A stretch of DNA of 20,837 nt, taken from a virus. The position numbers and the translations under genes were made by a program. Where the stretch lies: positions 1 through 20,837 of IMG/VR virus record IMGVR_UViG_3300004097_000077; one strand, given 5' to 3'. Below the pieces are notes generated by a model. It made no database searches. It saw only the letters and a list, made by a program, of their open reading frames with translations, and was not told the origin of the DNA. This document shows positions 1-7,657 of this stretch, one piece after another. Numbering within the stretch: the stretch's first letter is position 1; each line of letters begins with the position of its first letter.

Positions 1-1
1 T

Positions 2-106
2 GAATATTGCCAAGCGTTGAGAGACCTGCCACTGAACAGTGATCCTCAACTGGATGAGAATGGTCAATTGACCAATGTAACATGGCCGGAGAAACCAAAT
101 GCCTAG
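2..106 (+). CDS. Tail fibre assembly chaperone, C-terminal end (5' truncated by window edge)
   Basis: The reading frame is open from base 2 to a TAG at 104-106 and encodes the last 34 residues of a protein. The pieces YCQALRDLP and NVTWPEKPNA closely match YRQALRDV and NVTWPEEPA at the end of the complete chaperone-like gene at 683-1000, so the two are paralogues. The family (phage tail assembly chaperone, Phage_tail_APC type) helps fold or attach tail-fibre tips and usually lies just after its fibre gene, so a fibre gene probably lies upstream of the window. The stop overlaps the next start (99) by 8 bases, which suggests translational coupling. The start and N-terminal domain are outside the window. 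Confidence 0.75.
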   Translation, partial: EYCQALRDLPLNSDPQLDENGQLTNVTWPEKPNA

Positions 107-686
107 TGCTTTACGAATCAAAGAGATAAGAGACTTAGAAGATAATGTGATGATGTCAAATGGAGCATTGACGGAGAATGTTTCTTTAGAAAGTGCTTCT
201 TTTCCTGCTGGACACATTATACAAACAGTGACTGAATATAAAACAGATACTGAAACAATTTCTGGTTATAGTGGTTATGTAGATATAGATTTTCAATGTC
301 AAATCACACCGAAATTCAGTAACAGTAAAATACTGGTGTCTGTAAATATCGAAGCGGCTGGTGGCGGTTCGAATTATACACTGTCTTTTAAATTATTAAG
401 AGATAGCACAGAAATTGGATTAGCAGATGCTCTGAGTAGCAGACCGAGAACATTTGGTGTAATAGGCGCACAACCTTGGAGTAATTATGTAAGAAGTTAT
501 ATGTCAAAACAATTTCTTGATACCCCACCAATACCATCAACTCCAATACCAATAACATATAAAATGCAAGCAAGAGACAATCGTGATGGTGGTTATATAT
601 TGATTAATCGTCAGTGGTATGACTATGATGGAGGTTCTCATTCTACAGGAACTTCATCAATAGTTTTACAGGAGATTTCACAATGA
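99..686 (+). CDS. Putative tail fibre / receptor-binding protein
   Basis: A 195-residue protein starting within the end of the preceding chaperone gene. It opens with MPSALRIKEI, an N-terminal pattern (M-[AP]-x-x-L-x-[VI]) shared with the genes at 1967, 4942 and 10860. A segment reading FPAGHIIQTV (about residues 35-44) begins a beta-rich domain that runs to the C-terminus, which ends GTSSIVLQEISQ. This layout, a short N-terminal peptide followed by one compact beta domain, is one I recognise from small fibre proteins of marine myoviruses. The assignment also rests on its position between two assembly chaperones. Its stop overlaps the next start as ATGA (683-686). The receptor and oligomeric state cannot be read from the sequence. 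Confidence 0.6.
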   Translation: MPSALRIKEIRDLEDNVMMSNGALTENVSLESASFPAGHIIQTVTEYKTDTETISGYSGYVDIDFQCQITPKFSNSKILVSVNIEAAGGGSNYTLSFKLLRDSTEIGLADALSSRPRTFGVIGAQPWSNYVRSYMSKQFLDTPPIPSTPIPITYKMQARDNRDGGYILINRQWYDYDGGSHSTGTSSIVLQEISQ

Positions 687-1000
687 TGTTACAAGCATTA
701 GATGAACTTGGTTATAGTGGATATTCTTGGCGATTAAAGAATGATAAACTTATTTGGAATGATAGTAGACCAGGACCAACTGAAGAACAAATCCAATCAA
801 AAATAGAGGAACTAAAAGCCGCTGAACCTCTTCGATTGCTTCGAGAAGAAAGAGATCGAAAATTAGCAGCAACAGATTGGCGTGCCACAATTGATTATCC
901 AGGAGACGACCAAGCAGCATGGCTTGAGTATCGTCAGGCACTTCGAGATGTTACAGAACAAGATCCAGAAAACGTCACTTGGCCAGAGGAGCCGGCATGA
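683..1000 (+). CDS. Tail fibre assembly chaperone (Phage_tail_APC-like)
   Basis: A 105-residue protein. Residues about 53-100 (LLREERDRKLAATDW, then AAWLEYRQALRDV) are the hallmark of the phage tail assembly chaperone family, whose core is an LxxxRDxxLxxTDW helix followed by a YRQALRD helix. The N-terminal half is a small domain with LGYSGYSWRL. These proteins assist folding or attachment of fibre tips and are not usually part of the virion. A good ribosome-binding site (CAGGAG) lies 9 bases before the ATG at 683. The start overlaps the fibre gene's stop and the stop overlaps the ATG at 997, so it is translationally coupled on both sides. It is paralogous to the truncated gene at the window's left edge. 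Confidence 0.8.
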   Translation: MMLQALDELGYSGYSWRLKNDKLIWNDSRPGPTEEQIQSKIEELKAAEPLRLLREERDRKLAATDWRATIDYPGDDQAAWLEYRQALRDVTEQDPENVTWPEEPA

Positions 1001-1536
1001 TCAAGATTCATGGTTCATCAGGAATTGAATTTCCAAACAACTATTCAATCAAGTCAGACAGTGGTGACTTAACTGTAATGAATGATGTGAACAAGTTATG
1101 GGGAATGAATTCTGCTGGTTATGAAAGTAAGCCTAATATTCCAGCTTTTTATGGTTCCGACCTTAGTCCTGTAACAGTAGATAGATTTGCTAGAGCAAAT
1201 AATATTTTAATAAACAAAGGTAATCACATTACACATGTCAGTCCTGATGGCAATGAGAGAACAAGATTTAATGCTCCTGTAACAGGATTATATCATGCAT
1301 GGATGGGTAATATAGGTACAAATGTTGCAGGAACTCTTAGAATGCATTTTTATATAAATGGAACCTCTCAATATCCACAACTAAGAAACGCTCAAACTCT
1401 TAATAATGGTACTAGTGCATCAATGGTAGGTATATTTGAAATGAGTGCGGGAGATTATTTAGAGTGGTATTCATCTGACCAATATGGATGGTATAGTAGT
1501 ATTTATGCTCATATTGGTTGTTATTTGATAGGTTAG
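997..1536 (+). CDS. C1q-like-domain tail fibre protein
   Basis: A 179-residue protein when started at the ATG at 997, which overlaps the preceding TGA as ATGA. A longer in-frame version from a TTG at 979 is possible but would lie inside the chaperone gene and has no obvious ribosome-binding site. The N-terminus (MIKIHGSSGIEFPNN) looks like a fibre-tip peptide. From about residue 52 the sequence has the jelly-roll pattern of C1q/TNF-like domains: DRFARANNILINKG, then RFNAPVTGLYHAWM, a central strand with FYING, and MSAGDYLEWYSS near the end. C1q-like domains form trimers and serve as adhesive tips in many phages and bacteria, so a receptor-binding role is likely. Specificity cannot be inferred. 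Confidence 0.65.
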   Translation: MIKIHGSSGIEFPNNYSIKSDSGDLTVMNDVNKLWGMNSAGYESKPNIPAFYGSDLSPVTVDRFARANNILINKGNHITHVSPDGNERTRFNAPVTGLYHAWMGNIGTNVAGTLRMHFYINGTSQYPQLRNAQTLNNGTSASMVGIFEMSAGDYLEWYSSDQYGWYSSIYAHIGCYLIG

Positions 1537-1539
1537 TCT

Positions 1540-1692
1540 ATGAGCATCAAAAATAAACTTTGGAATGACTATCGACTCTTTCAAAGTTTATTCACACGCA
1601 AAGAACTTTTTCATCCAAAAGTGATCAGTGTGTTTGTCTTTTCATATCTTTTCGTTTTTGCTACTACAGTGATTGTATACATTTCTCAATAG
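1540..1692 (+). CDS. 50-residue single-pass membrane microprotein
   Basis: ATG at 1540, TAG at 1690-1692, 50 residues. The first 28 residues are polar and basic (start MSIKNKLWNDYRLF). Residues about 29-48 form one hydrophobic helix (VISVFVFSYLFVFATTVIVY), and the tail is only ISQ, so a single membrane-spanning segment is clear. It starts three bases after the C1q-like gene's stop, so it is co-transcribed and probably coupled to it. There is no clear ribosome-binding site. I do not recognise a family. A membrane-acting accessory such as a small holin-like or exclusion protein is conceivable, but nothing in the sequence proves this. Confidence 0.55.
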   Translation: MSIKNKLWNDYRLFQSLFTRKELFHPKVISVFVFSYLFVFATTVIVYISQ

Positions 1693-1699
1693 ATAAATA
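1691..1699 (+). promoter_or_regulatory. T4-like late promoter element (AGATAAATA)
   Basis: AGATAAATA lies at 1691-1699, in the short gap before the gene at 1738. It resembles the T4 late consensus TATAAATA recognised by the gp55-type sigma factor. I found the same nine bases only at two other places, 4893-4901 and, on the minus strand, 19853-19861, each likewise upstream of a start codon. Expected transcription start is a few bases downstream, giving a leader of about 30 bases before 1738. Confidence 0.55.
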
Positions 1700-1737
1700 T
1701 AGAAAACTGAATTTTCAATTTTTTTCATAGAAAAAAT

Positions 1738-1965
1738 ATGGGCAATATCATTAAACATCTTAGAGGTACAACCACCGACCATGCTTCATATACCGGTGAA
1801 AAAGGCGTGATTTCCGTTGTTACTAATGAAGGCCCAGAATATTTACCAACAGGTGAAATACGAGTGCATGATGGTAAGACCGCCGGCGGGCTTGATCCGT
1901 TAAGTGAACTCAAACAAATGATCGTAGATTTACAAAATCGAGTTACCACTTTAGAGGGAAGTTAA
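1738..1965 (+). CDS. Small tail protein with tropism-determinant-like N-terminal repeat
   Basis: A 75-residue protein. The first two thirds have the pattern of the Mtd/fibre N-terminal domain: a basic start with LRGTT, a turn with YTGEKGVISVVT, then GEIRVHDGKTAGG, which matches the usual 'ivvhDGsTaGG' ending. The last 20 residues (LSELKQMIVDLQNRVTTL) form a short heptad-patterned coiled coil, suited to trimerisation. It is probably a small virion component of the tail-fibre complex. It follows a late-promoter-like motif and ends one base before the ATG of the long fibre gene at 1967. The ribosome-binding site before its ATG is weak. The paralogous module at 5357 has the same domain without the coiled coil. 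Confidence 0.6.
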   Translation: MGNIIKHLRGTTTDHASYTGEKGVISVVTNEGPEYLPTGEIRVHDGKTAGGLDPLSELKQMIVDLQNRVTTLEGS

Positions 1966-1966
1966 T

Positions 1967-3811
1967 ATGGCCGGTGTTTTAATTGTAGAAGAGATACGTC
2001 CACCAGCGGATAAAACGTATATCAAAATTTCGGCACCTTTGACAAACGTACAAGGAACCGCAATCTTTGATCCGGTTTCTGGGAATACAAGTGTTCTCAT
2101 GTCAAAGTTTGCCGATGGTGAAGTACCTCTCGAAAAAATGACAATCAATGATGAATCAATTCCTTATAAAAGAATTGCGATTGCTAACAATCAAATTCTT
2201 GAGGAAAAGCTAGGACCAATTTCTTATGATAAGATTGTAATACCAGAAAAAGCAATCAAGCTTGACAAGATTGATATACCTCTCGCATCAATACATTGGA
2301 ATAAAATTGAAAATGGAATTCCAATTCACAAACTCGCTCCTGTTCCCTACAATAAACTTGCATTGAATGATGGTGATATTGAAGTAAGTAAACTTGCTCC
2401 AATACCATATGAAAAAATTGTTATCAACAAACATCAAATTCCACTTGACCATCTACCATCAAGTTTTGACTATAGCATGATCAATGTTCCTGATGAGGCA
2501 ATTGAATTAAGTAAATTGCCCGCAACAATACCATTCTCAAAAGTTGATATATCGGAACATCAAATTGGTTGGAACTTATTGCCGAATACAGTACCTTATG
2601 AGATGGTTGAAATTGCAGATGGTCAAATTGATATATCAAAGGTAACTATACCTGATGGTTCAATTTCTCTTACTGCATTTGAAATTGATCCTGGTACAAT
2701 TGAAGTTGATATGAGTGCTGCATTGATCCCTCCTGCATCAATTTCTGGTGCAAGCATAAAGACTTGGGAAACAAATTACATGCACTATATGCCAAACTAT
2801 ATTCTTCCTGGTCAGCAAAGAGTGATGCGCCAGAGATATGTAACTAGTATGGCTGAAGATATCAAGGAAATGATTCCTGCAGCATGTTTTATGCGTATTA
2901 GTGCAAAGGGTGGTGGTAATAATTCTTCACAGTGGACAGGTGTCCATATTAATGAAATGCTATATGAATCAAAAGGCAATTTCAATGTGCTAGTCATTGG
3001 CGGGCCGACCGGTAGATATCTTGATGATTTTCACAATCAAGACAAGCTTGATGCAGTTGAAGATTGGCGATTAAATATGTGGCATGCCGTTCCTCAAGAA
3101 TCAGTTATACTAGCGAACACCGCAAATATAACATTTTCAAATAATACAAATACAATCATCACAACTGATACTGGAGGAATCACAACATATACAGACCTTG
3201 ATGGCAATACAGTCAATACTGTAAATGCAACATTCATTATGTCTGAAGATTTTAATGCTCACACACCTGCAAATAATTATCCGATTTTAAGATTCGAATC
3301 GAATACAACTATTACAACAACAGATAGTAATACAATTTTCACAGATAGTGTTACTGGTAATACTATCAATACAATGAATGTTGTTATAACAACAAATAAA
3401 TGGGTGGAAAAAGATAAGCCATATTTAAATAAAAACATCCAATATGGACGTATAATCTATCATGAAGGATTTCCAAATAGTTCAACTGGAAGAAGTCAAG
3501 CAAGTGATGCATTTAACTTGTATTTGAAAGATGGCAACTATGTAATTTTTTGGACAAATGGTGCTGGCGCTCAATACCTTTCTGATTCAATGTCCGCACT
3601 TTCACCAAGAGGTGCAAACTATCCATCGAAATTTGCACATAACTTACCAAATGATTCAGCATACTACTGTATAATGATGGGCGGCGTTTCAGATAATCAC
3701 CATGAATTTTTATATGATCCGCCATTTGGTATTATTGATGAAGGATATTCACCAGAAGGTAATAATTCAAGAGCCTTTATAACATATAATAATTTCTTAC
3801 TATTATTCTGA
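1967..3811 (+). CDS. Long tail fibre protein with repetitive shaft
   Basis: A 614-residue protein, preceded by a good ribosome-binding site (AGAGGGAAG). The N-terminus (MAGVLIVEEIRPP) belongs to the shared anchor class of this locus. Residues about 62-232 are a periodic shaft of units of 20-22 residues with the pattern [IVF]-[PSD]-[YF]-x-[KM]-[IVL] followed by a KL-P turn, for example IPYEKIVINKHQIPLDHLP. After it come a linker (about 233-280), a globular region (281-384, including VLVIGGPTGRYLDDF), two similar Thr/Asn-rich modules (about 386-425 and 445-477) and a C-terminal domain of about 135 residues rich in Tyr and Asn, probably the tip. Such a layout fits a trimeric receptor-binding fibre. 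No enzymatic motif was recognised. Confidence 0.65.
   Translation: MAGVLIVEEIRPPADKTYIKISAPLTNVQGTAIFDPVSGNTSVLMSKFADGEVPLEKMTINDESIPYKRIAIANNQILEEKLGPISYDKIVIPEKAIKLDKIDIPLASIHWNKIENGIPIHKLAPVPYNKLALNDGDIEVSKLAPIPYEKIVINKHQIPLDHLPSSFDYSMINVPDEAIELSKLPATIPFSKVDISEHQIGWNLLPNTVPYEMVEIADGQIDISKVTIPDGSISLTAFEIDPGTIEVDMSAALIPPASISGASIKTWETNYMHYMPNYILPGQQRVMRQRYVTSMAEDIKEMIPAACFMRISAKGGGNNSSQWTGVHINEMLYESKGNFNVLVIGGPTGRYLDDFHNQDKLDAVEDWRLNMWHAVPQESVILANTANITFSNNTNTIITTDTGGITTYTDLDGNTVNTVNATFIMSEDFNAHTPANNYPILRFESNTTITTTDSNTIFTDSVTGNTINTMNVVITTNKWVEKDKPYLNKNIQYGRIIYHEGFPNSSTGRSQASDAFNLYLKDGNYVIFWTNGAGAQYLSDSMSALSPRGANYPSKFAHNLPNDSAYYCIMMGGVSDNHHEFLYDPPFGIIDEGYSPEGNNSRAFITYNNFLLLF
2150..2662 (+). repeat. 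Fibre shaft repeats (about 8 units of 60-66 bases)
   Basis: In translation this stretch reads as tandem units containing IPYKRIAI, ISYDKIVI, IHWNKI, VPYNKLAL, IPYEKIVI, FDYSMINV, IPFSKVDI and VPYEMVEI. Each is followed 10-12 residues later by an L-P or K-L turn. At nucleotide level the units have diverged, so this is a protein-level repeat of a beta-structured shaft and not a recent tandem duplication. Confidence 0.7.
3122..3397 (+). repeat. Two related Thr/Asn-rich modules inside the long fibre
   Basis: Residues about 386-425 (containing TNTIITTDTGG and DGNTVNTVNATF) resemble residues about 445-477 (containing TTITTTDSNTIF and TGNTINTMNVVI). The two copies are separated by about 20 residues. 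They look like a duplicated beta module in the fibre's distal half. Confidence 0.45.
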
Positions 3812-3820
3812 TAGGATAAA

Positions 3821-4228
3821 ATGCCGTATATAGGATCATCTAACCAAAATGTAAATACACGGTCATTGATTGAACATCAACATTATCTTCGTGTTGATGC
3901 TGATACAACAACATATCCTAATTACTATGCATTTCAAGTAAACTATACACCAGGAAATATAACTGTAGTTGTAGGTAATACCTTTTTAAAGCATACAGAA
4001 TACGTTGCAACAAATGGTAAAGAAGTTTTAATACCAACTTCATACACAATTTTAAGTACAGACCCAATTGAAATTATTGGATACAACGTACCAACAAGTT
4101 ATGCACTTGAACGTTCAGATGTAAACATTACTAATGGTATTATTGGTGGTGTAAATGTTACCGACTTTAAATCAATTCTTGATAGACTTGATGCGCTTGA
4201 GGCACAGGTTGCAAGCTTAACATCTTAA
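3821..4228 (+). CDS. Small fibre-associated structural protein with beta-hairpin module and C-terminal coiled coil
   Basis: A 135-residue protein nine bases after the long fibre gene, with AGGA in the gap as ribosome-binding site. Residues about 40-85 carry the 'Y-P-G-x-V-x-V-x-x-G-x-x-L-x-x-x-x-Y-x-A-x-N-G' module (here VNYTPGNITVVVG, then LKHTEYVATNGKEV), common in fibre proteins of marine phages. The end (FKSILDRLDALEAQVASL) is a strong heptad coiled coil, probably a trimerisation or attachment helix. It is likely a virion protein linking or completing a fibre. It shares the hairpin module with the gene at 4241. Confidence 0.5.
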   Translation: MPYIGSSNQNVNTRSLIEHQHYLRVDADTTTYPNYYAFQVNYTPGNITVVVGNTFLKHTEYVATNGKEVLIPTSYTILSTDPIEIIGYNVPTSYALERSDVNITNGIIGGVNVTDFKSILDRLDALEAQVASLTS

Positions 4229-4240
4229 TAAGTTAAAAAT

Positions 4241-4882
4241 ATGTTTATTGGAAATCAACCCGGAAGTGAAAAGATACAAGACCATAAATCATATGCAGGT
4301 GACGGAAACAGAAAGTTTTTTGCAATTGCCTATCAAGGTAATAATGTTCTTGTTTTTCTAAATGGTATTAAATTAAAAGAAGGCATTGATTATCATATTG
4401 AACCTACTGGTTCATATGTTGAATTTACTCTTGCACCTGAAATTGCAGACTCAATTGATCTTTATGGTGCAAGTGAAGTAACAGACCTTTCTCGTTCAAC
4501 ATATTCAAAAGAAACATTCACTGCAGGTGCAGGTCAAACAATGTTTCAATTGCTTGGTCAAATTGCAGGTGGTGAAAGAATCAATGTATATTTAAATGGT
4601 CTTCGTTTAGCAGAAAGCGATTATGAGATTGACTATATAAATAAAAATATAACAATTTCTCCCAGATTAGAGGGTGACATTATATTTGTTGAAATACTTC
4701 AACATGGTTTTCGAAGTTCAATGCACAATGCAAAGAACGAGAAAGCATTACACCCAATGTTTGCAACACCTTCAAAAGTCACTCAAAATCTATTAGTACC
4801 TGAAGGTGAGAATGCAATGTTAGTTGGTCCAATTGATCTAGAAGGTGTCATTGAAGTTAATGGCACTTTAACAATCGTTTAA
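4241..4882 (+). CDS. Structural protein with two 'NG-L-DY' beta-hairpin modules
   Basis: A 213-residue protein. Two copies of one module are visible: NVLVFLNGIKLKEGIDYHIE at about residues 30-49 and INVYLNGLRLAESDYEIDY at about 112-130, each followed by a strand and an acidic turn. The end (about 165-213) is different and contains LHPMFATPSKV and a hydrophobic final strand VNGTLTIV. The modules are typical of marine myovirus tail-fibre and baseplate-associated proteins. Its position between fibre genes supports a virion role. The ribosome-binding site is poor. The gap after it holds a late-promoter-like motif, so the transcription unit may be re-initiated there. Confidence 0.5.
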   Translation: MFIGNQPGSEKIQDHKSYAGDGNRKFFAIAYQGNNVLVFLNGIKLKEGIDYHIEPTGSYVEFTLAPEIADSIDLYGASEVTDLSRSTYSKETFTAGAGQTMFQLLGQIAGGERINVYLNGLRLAESDYEIDYINKNITISPRLEGDIIFVEILQHGFRSSMHNAKNEKALHPMFATPSKVTQNLLVPEGENAMLVGPIDLEGVIEVNGTLTIV

Positions 4883-4892
4883 ATTGTGAATA

Positions 4893-4901
4893 AGATAAAT
4901 A
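4893..4901 (+). promoter_or_regulatory. T4-like late promoter element (AGATAAATA)
   Basis: The nine bases AGATAAATA, identical to the element at 1691-1699, lie in the 59-base gap between the genes ending at 4882 and starting at 4942, giving an expected leader of roughly 35 bases. The gap is otherwise AT-rich and shows no convincing hairpin. Confidence 0.55.
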
Positions 4902-4941
4902 CTATTAATTGCTTAACAATAACAATTTAAAAAAAGTATAA

Positions 4942-5364
4942 ATGGCAAGTGTATTAAAAGTAGATAGTTTACAGGAATTAACGGCTAATGCTGGTATTCA
5001 TATTGTTGGTAAGATTACAGGACCTTCCGGTGATCTAATTACTGCTGACGGTAGACTTTCTGTAACGAGACAGAATATTAATGTCACTGAGGATTTAACA
5101 GCAAACAAAGTTATCGGTACTCAATTTGTAGGTTTTAAATTAAACATGGTTGAGAACCTAATAAATGCTGATAGTGCAGGAATAAATCAAGTATTAACCA
5201 CAGATGGTGCCGGCAACTTCTTTTTTGCTAATCCGATAGAAGCTGGAGCCATAGGATACGCTACTGACGCAATCGACAACATCATCGATGGTGGTGGACC
5301 CGGAGTAGTATATCTTGCTGAACTAGGAACAATCGATGGAGGAGGAGTAGTACAAGATGGCTAG
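4942..5364 (+). CDS. Small tail fibre protein
   Basis: A 140-residue protein. It starts MASVLKVDSLQELTANAGI, a clear member of the N-terminal anchor class that I also see at 99, 1967 and 10860. The middle contains VLTTDGAGNFFFANP, a pattern familiar from phage fibre proteins just before the distal part. The C-terminal 40 residues are rich in Gly and Asp (IIDGGGPG, IDGGGVVQDG), probably a flexible or glycine-rich tip. It overlaps the next gene by 8 bases and follows the late-promoter-like motif. No enzymatic function is seen. Confidence 0.5.
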   Translation: MASVLKVDSLQELTANAGIHIVGKITGPSGDLITADGRLSVTRQNINVTEDLTANKVIGTQFVGFKLNMVENLINADSAGINQVLTTDGAGNFFFANPIEAGAIGYATDAIDNIIDGGGPGVVYLAELGTIDGGGVVQDG

Positions 5365-5854
5365 TCTAATTCAAATACGAAGAGGAACTAAACAAGAGTG
5401 GTCAGACGAAAATCCTATTCTCAATTCTGGAGAGTTTGGATTTGAAACTGATACAGGACGATTAAAGATTGGAGACTCAACTAAACCATGGATTAATCTT
5501 GAATATTTCGTAAGAAACGAAAGTGATATTCGTGGTGATTTGTTACCACTCACACTTCAAACTGAAGATGTTACACTTCGTCGAAGTGATGGTGTTTCAA
5601 TCATTCGTGAAGAAAGTGGCACCGCTATTCTTGAAAACATTTCCATAGGTGTTAATGTTTCAGGTATTGCTGGTGGAGGTGGTGGTGCGGCAAACACTGC
5701 ATTCTATCGACTATCACTTGGTGCAAGTGGCACAGAACTTAATTGGGAAACTGTTGAAGGTGCAGAACAAGTTGACCTTGGACAAGAAGACCAATATCAT
5801 ATTGGTACAGGATCATTCTCACTTATTAACAACAATCTAGTATTAGTAATATGA
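5357..5854 (+). CDS. Tail fibre protein with tropism-determinant-like N-terminal domain
   Basis: A 165-residue protein. Residues 1-48 match the Mtd/hyaluronidase-fibre N-terminal pattern very well: IQIRRGTKQEW, then NPILNSGEFGFETDTGRL and KIGDSTKPW. This domain usually attaches a fibre to the phage particle. The rest is beta-rich with a glycine-rich linker (GIAGGGGGA) and a terminal ASGTELNWETV segment, short for a receptor-binding domain. Its stop overlaps the next ATG as ATGA (5851-5854), so it may be an adaptor made together with the RCC1-like protein downstream. This pairing is inferred from context only. Confidence 0.6.
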   Translation: MASLIQIRRGTKQEWSDENPILNSGEFGFETDTGRLKIGDSTKPWINLEYFVRNESDIRGDLLPLTLQTEDVTLRRSDGVSIIREESGTAILENISIGVNVSGIAGGGGGAANTAFYRLSLGASGTELNWETVEGAEQVDLGQEDQYHIGTGSFSLINNNLVLVI

Positions 5855-7635
5855 ATATAGATTTCAAAAAACTCGGATATCGTTGGCGTGGCTATTACGA
5901 TGTCAATCAAGTATATGCAGATAAAGATGTAGTATTTAAAGAAGGTGCTGCATTTGCATATGATTCACTTAGTCAGAATTTTAGGATATTTGCACGTGGG
6001 CATGAAGAAGCATTAGTCAAAGGTGAAATCATCGTTGGTGGTGATATTGACCGAGCGATTGGCAATCCTGGTGAATATCTTTATGTACGAGAAGGAAAAG
6101 TAAAGTTTGAACATCCAATTGACCGTAACGGAATAAAAGTTGTAAGACTTGGACAAAAAGCAGATTGTTGGATGGGCAACATTAATTACATGTCACATTG
6201 TTATGGTGTGTTTATCATGAGTGATGGTTCTGTTCGTGCGATGGGTAGAACATGGGAAGGTCAGCTTGGAACAGGTGACAAAGACGAAGGAATTGGTTAT
6301 TGGACTCCAATTCGTGTTAACTATCCTAACGGAACACCTGCACAAGTAAAAGCATTTCCTGGATACCATTGTTTACATACAATTGATGCTAAAGGACAAC
6401 TTTGGGGTGCTGGTGATGAATTTGCAGGTTGGTCATCATCCACAGACCATTTTGCTGATCCCGGTGGAGATGAAACTGAACAACGAATGACAAATGTTGG
6501 TGAACGTAGTGATATTGGTGATGCTAAAATTGTAGATGTTGTAAAATGCTTAGATCAATACTCACATTACGAAGTATTCTATGCAATTGATGATCAAGGA
6601 AGAGTTTATTCTTGGGGACATAATCCACATGGCATCCTTGGACACGGAAACACTAGTAGTATTCGGAGAGCAAAATTAATCGAATTTACAAAAGATATAC
6701 CAATTGCAAAAATTGGAACCGATGCTCATACTGTTACCGGTATGATTGACTATGATGGAAACTTATATACCTGCGGTCATTCAGGTTATAACTGGCATGG
6801 ACATCATCGTTACACTTTTGAAAAGGTTCATGGACTTCAAGGTAAATGTGTAGAGTTTACAGGAAATTCAAACGAAGGACATTGGAATCACGGTCATTAT
6901 TTATTCAGTAGTGTACTTCTTGAAGATGGTAGATTGTATGTTCGTGGAAATGGTTTTGGACAAGTAGGTTGGGGAACACCATCACCAGATACATCAAACG
7001 CATTCATCAATGATAATCATTTGCTTGGTAAAAACATTAAAAGAAGTTTTATGAAGCATGGTGGGTATGGAATATGTATAGCACAAAAATTTGATGGTTC
7101 TTGGATCTTTAGAGGTGATAACCGTTGGCATCTAAATTCCGGTGGACAAGCAAATATTGCACCATCAAATGCTGAAGACTGGGATACACGAACTGATTGT
7201 ATTTTAAATCCAGACTACTACAATAACAATATTGATCGCTATATATTTGTCGGCTCAAACATTAACGAAAATGCAATCGGACTAACAAAAGATGGTCGTG
7301 CATTTGTTGATGGCTGTAATCGTGTTGGGCAAAGAGGTAAAGGTGTATATGATTATTACTGGTACCTTGGTAAAAACTGGACAATAAACAACAGTAGCTA
7401 TACTGCAGACTTTGCACATAGCGGTGATGATTACATGCGTATCCGAGATAAAATTGTTGATGTTGCTTTCGCAGGTCACAATTGGCATCCTTATAACGCT
7501 AGTTATTATGATTACCTAGCTTGTTATTTCCTTACCGACAAAGGAGATGTTTTCGCAACTGGATCAAATCATTATGGAATTAATGGAAGTTATACCGGTG
7601 GTAATGCTGGTTGTCCACAAAAGATTTATTTTTAA
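5851..7635 (+). CDS. RCC1-like beta-propeller tail fibre protein (copy 1)
   Basis: A 594-residue protein. The N-terminus carries a CBM5/12-like module at about residues 9-50 (YRWRGYYDVNQVYADKDVVF: aromatic-G-aromatic, then Y-x-x-x-DVV). From about residue 120 I count eight RCC1-like repeats, each a hydrophobic strand, D-x-x-G-x-hydrophobic, then G-x-N/H-x-x-G-x-x-G. Examples are DGSVRAMGRTWEGQLGTG, GRVYSWGHNPHGILGHG and GDVFATGSNHYGING. RCC1 repeats fold into a beta-propeller. In this setting it is most plausibly a glycan- or protein-binding fibre head; nothing suggests the eukaryotic exchange-factor role. Another copy follows directly. The start overlaps the preceding stop. Confidence 0.7.
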   Translation: MNIDFKKLGYRWRGYYDVNQVYADKDVVFKEGAAFAYDSLSQNFRIFARGHEEALVKGEIIVGGDIDRAIGNPGEYLYVREGKVKFEHPIDRNGIKVVRLGQKADCWMGNINYMSHCYGVFIMSDGSVRAMGRTWEGQLGTGDKDEGIGYWTPIRVNYPNGTPAQVKAFPGYHCLHTIDAKGQLWGAGDEFAGWSSSTDHFADPGGDETEQRMTNVGERSDIGDAKIVDVVKCLDQYSHYEVFYAIDDQGRVYSWGHNPHGILGHGNTSSIRRAKLIEFTKDIPIAKIGTDAHTVTGMIDYDGNLYTCGHSGYNWHGHHRYTFEKVHGLQGKCVEFTGNSNEGHWNHGHYLFSSVLLEDGRLYVRGNGFGQVGWGTPSPDTSNAFINDNHLLGKNIKRSFMKHGGYGICIAQKFDGSWIFRGDNRWHLNSGGQANIAPSNAEDWDTRTDCILNPDYYNNNIDRYIFVGSNINENAIGLTKDGRAFVDGCNRVGQRGKGVYDYYWYLGKNWTINNSSYTADFAHSGDDYMRIRDKIVDVAFAGHNWHPYNASYYDYLACYFLTDKGDVFATGSNHYGINGSYTGGNAGCPQKIYF

Positions 7636-7657
7636 ACAATAGAAGAGGTTAAGAATT

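Noticed and set aside
361-380. GGTTCGAAT stretch suggestive of a tRNA T-loop
   Set aside because: It is inside a fibre gene and no paired acceptor, D or anticodon stems can be drawn around it.
979-996. In-frame upstream start (TTG) for the C1q-like protein
   Set aside because: It lies inside the chaperone gene without a clear ribosome-binding site, whereas ATG 997 overlaps the stop codon as ATGA, the usual arrangement here.
1700-1730. Weak hairpin (GAAAA-CTGAA-TTTTC) followed by T-run
   Set aside because: Only a 5-bp, mostly A-T stem. It lies just downstream of the late-promoter motif, where termination would cut off its own transcript.
4636-4643. TATAAATA inside the gene at 4241-4882
   Set aside because: Perfect late-type consensus, but inside a coding frame with the next start 300 bases away and a better motif between; likely chance in AT-rich DNA.
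5649-5840. Second-frame 63-residue ORF inside the gene at 5357
   Set aside because: It lies fully within a well-supported fibre gene in another frame, with no own ribosome-binding site.
1738-5854. Diversity-generating retroelement suggested by Mtd-like N-terminal domains
   Set aside because: No reverse transcriptase gene and no template/variable repeat pair were seen in the window; the Mtd-like domain here is only the attachment part.
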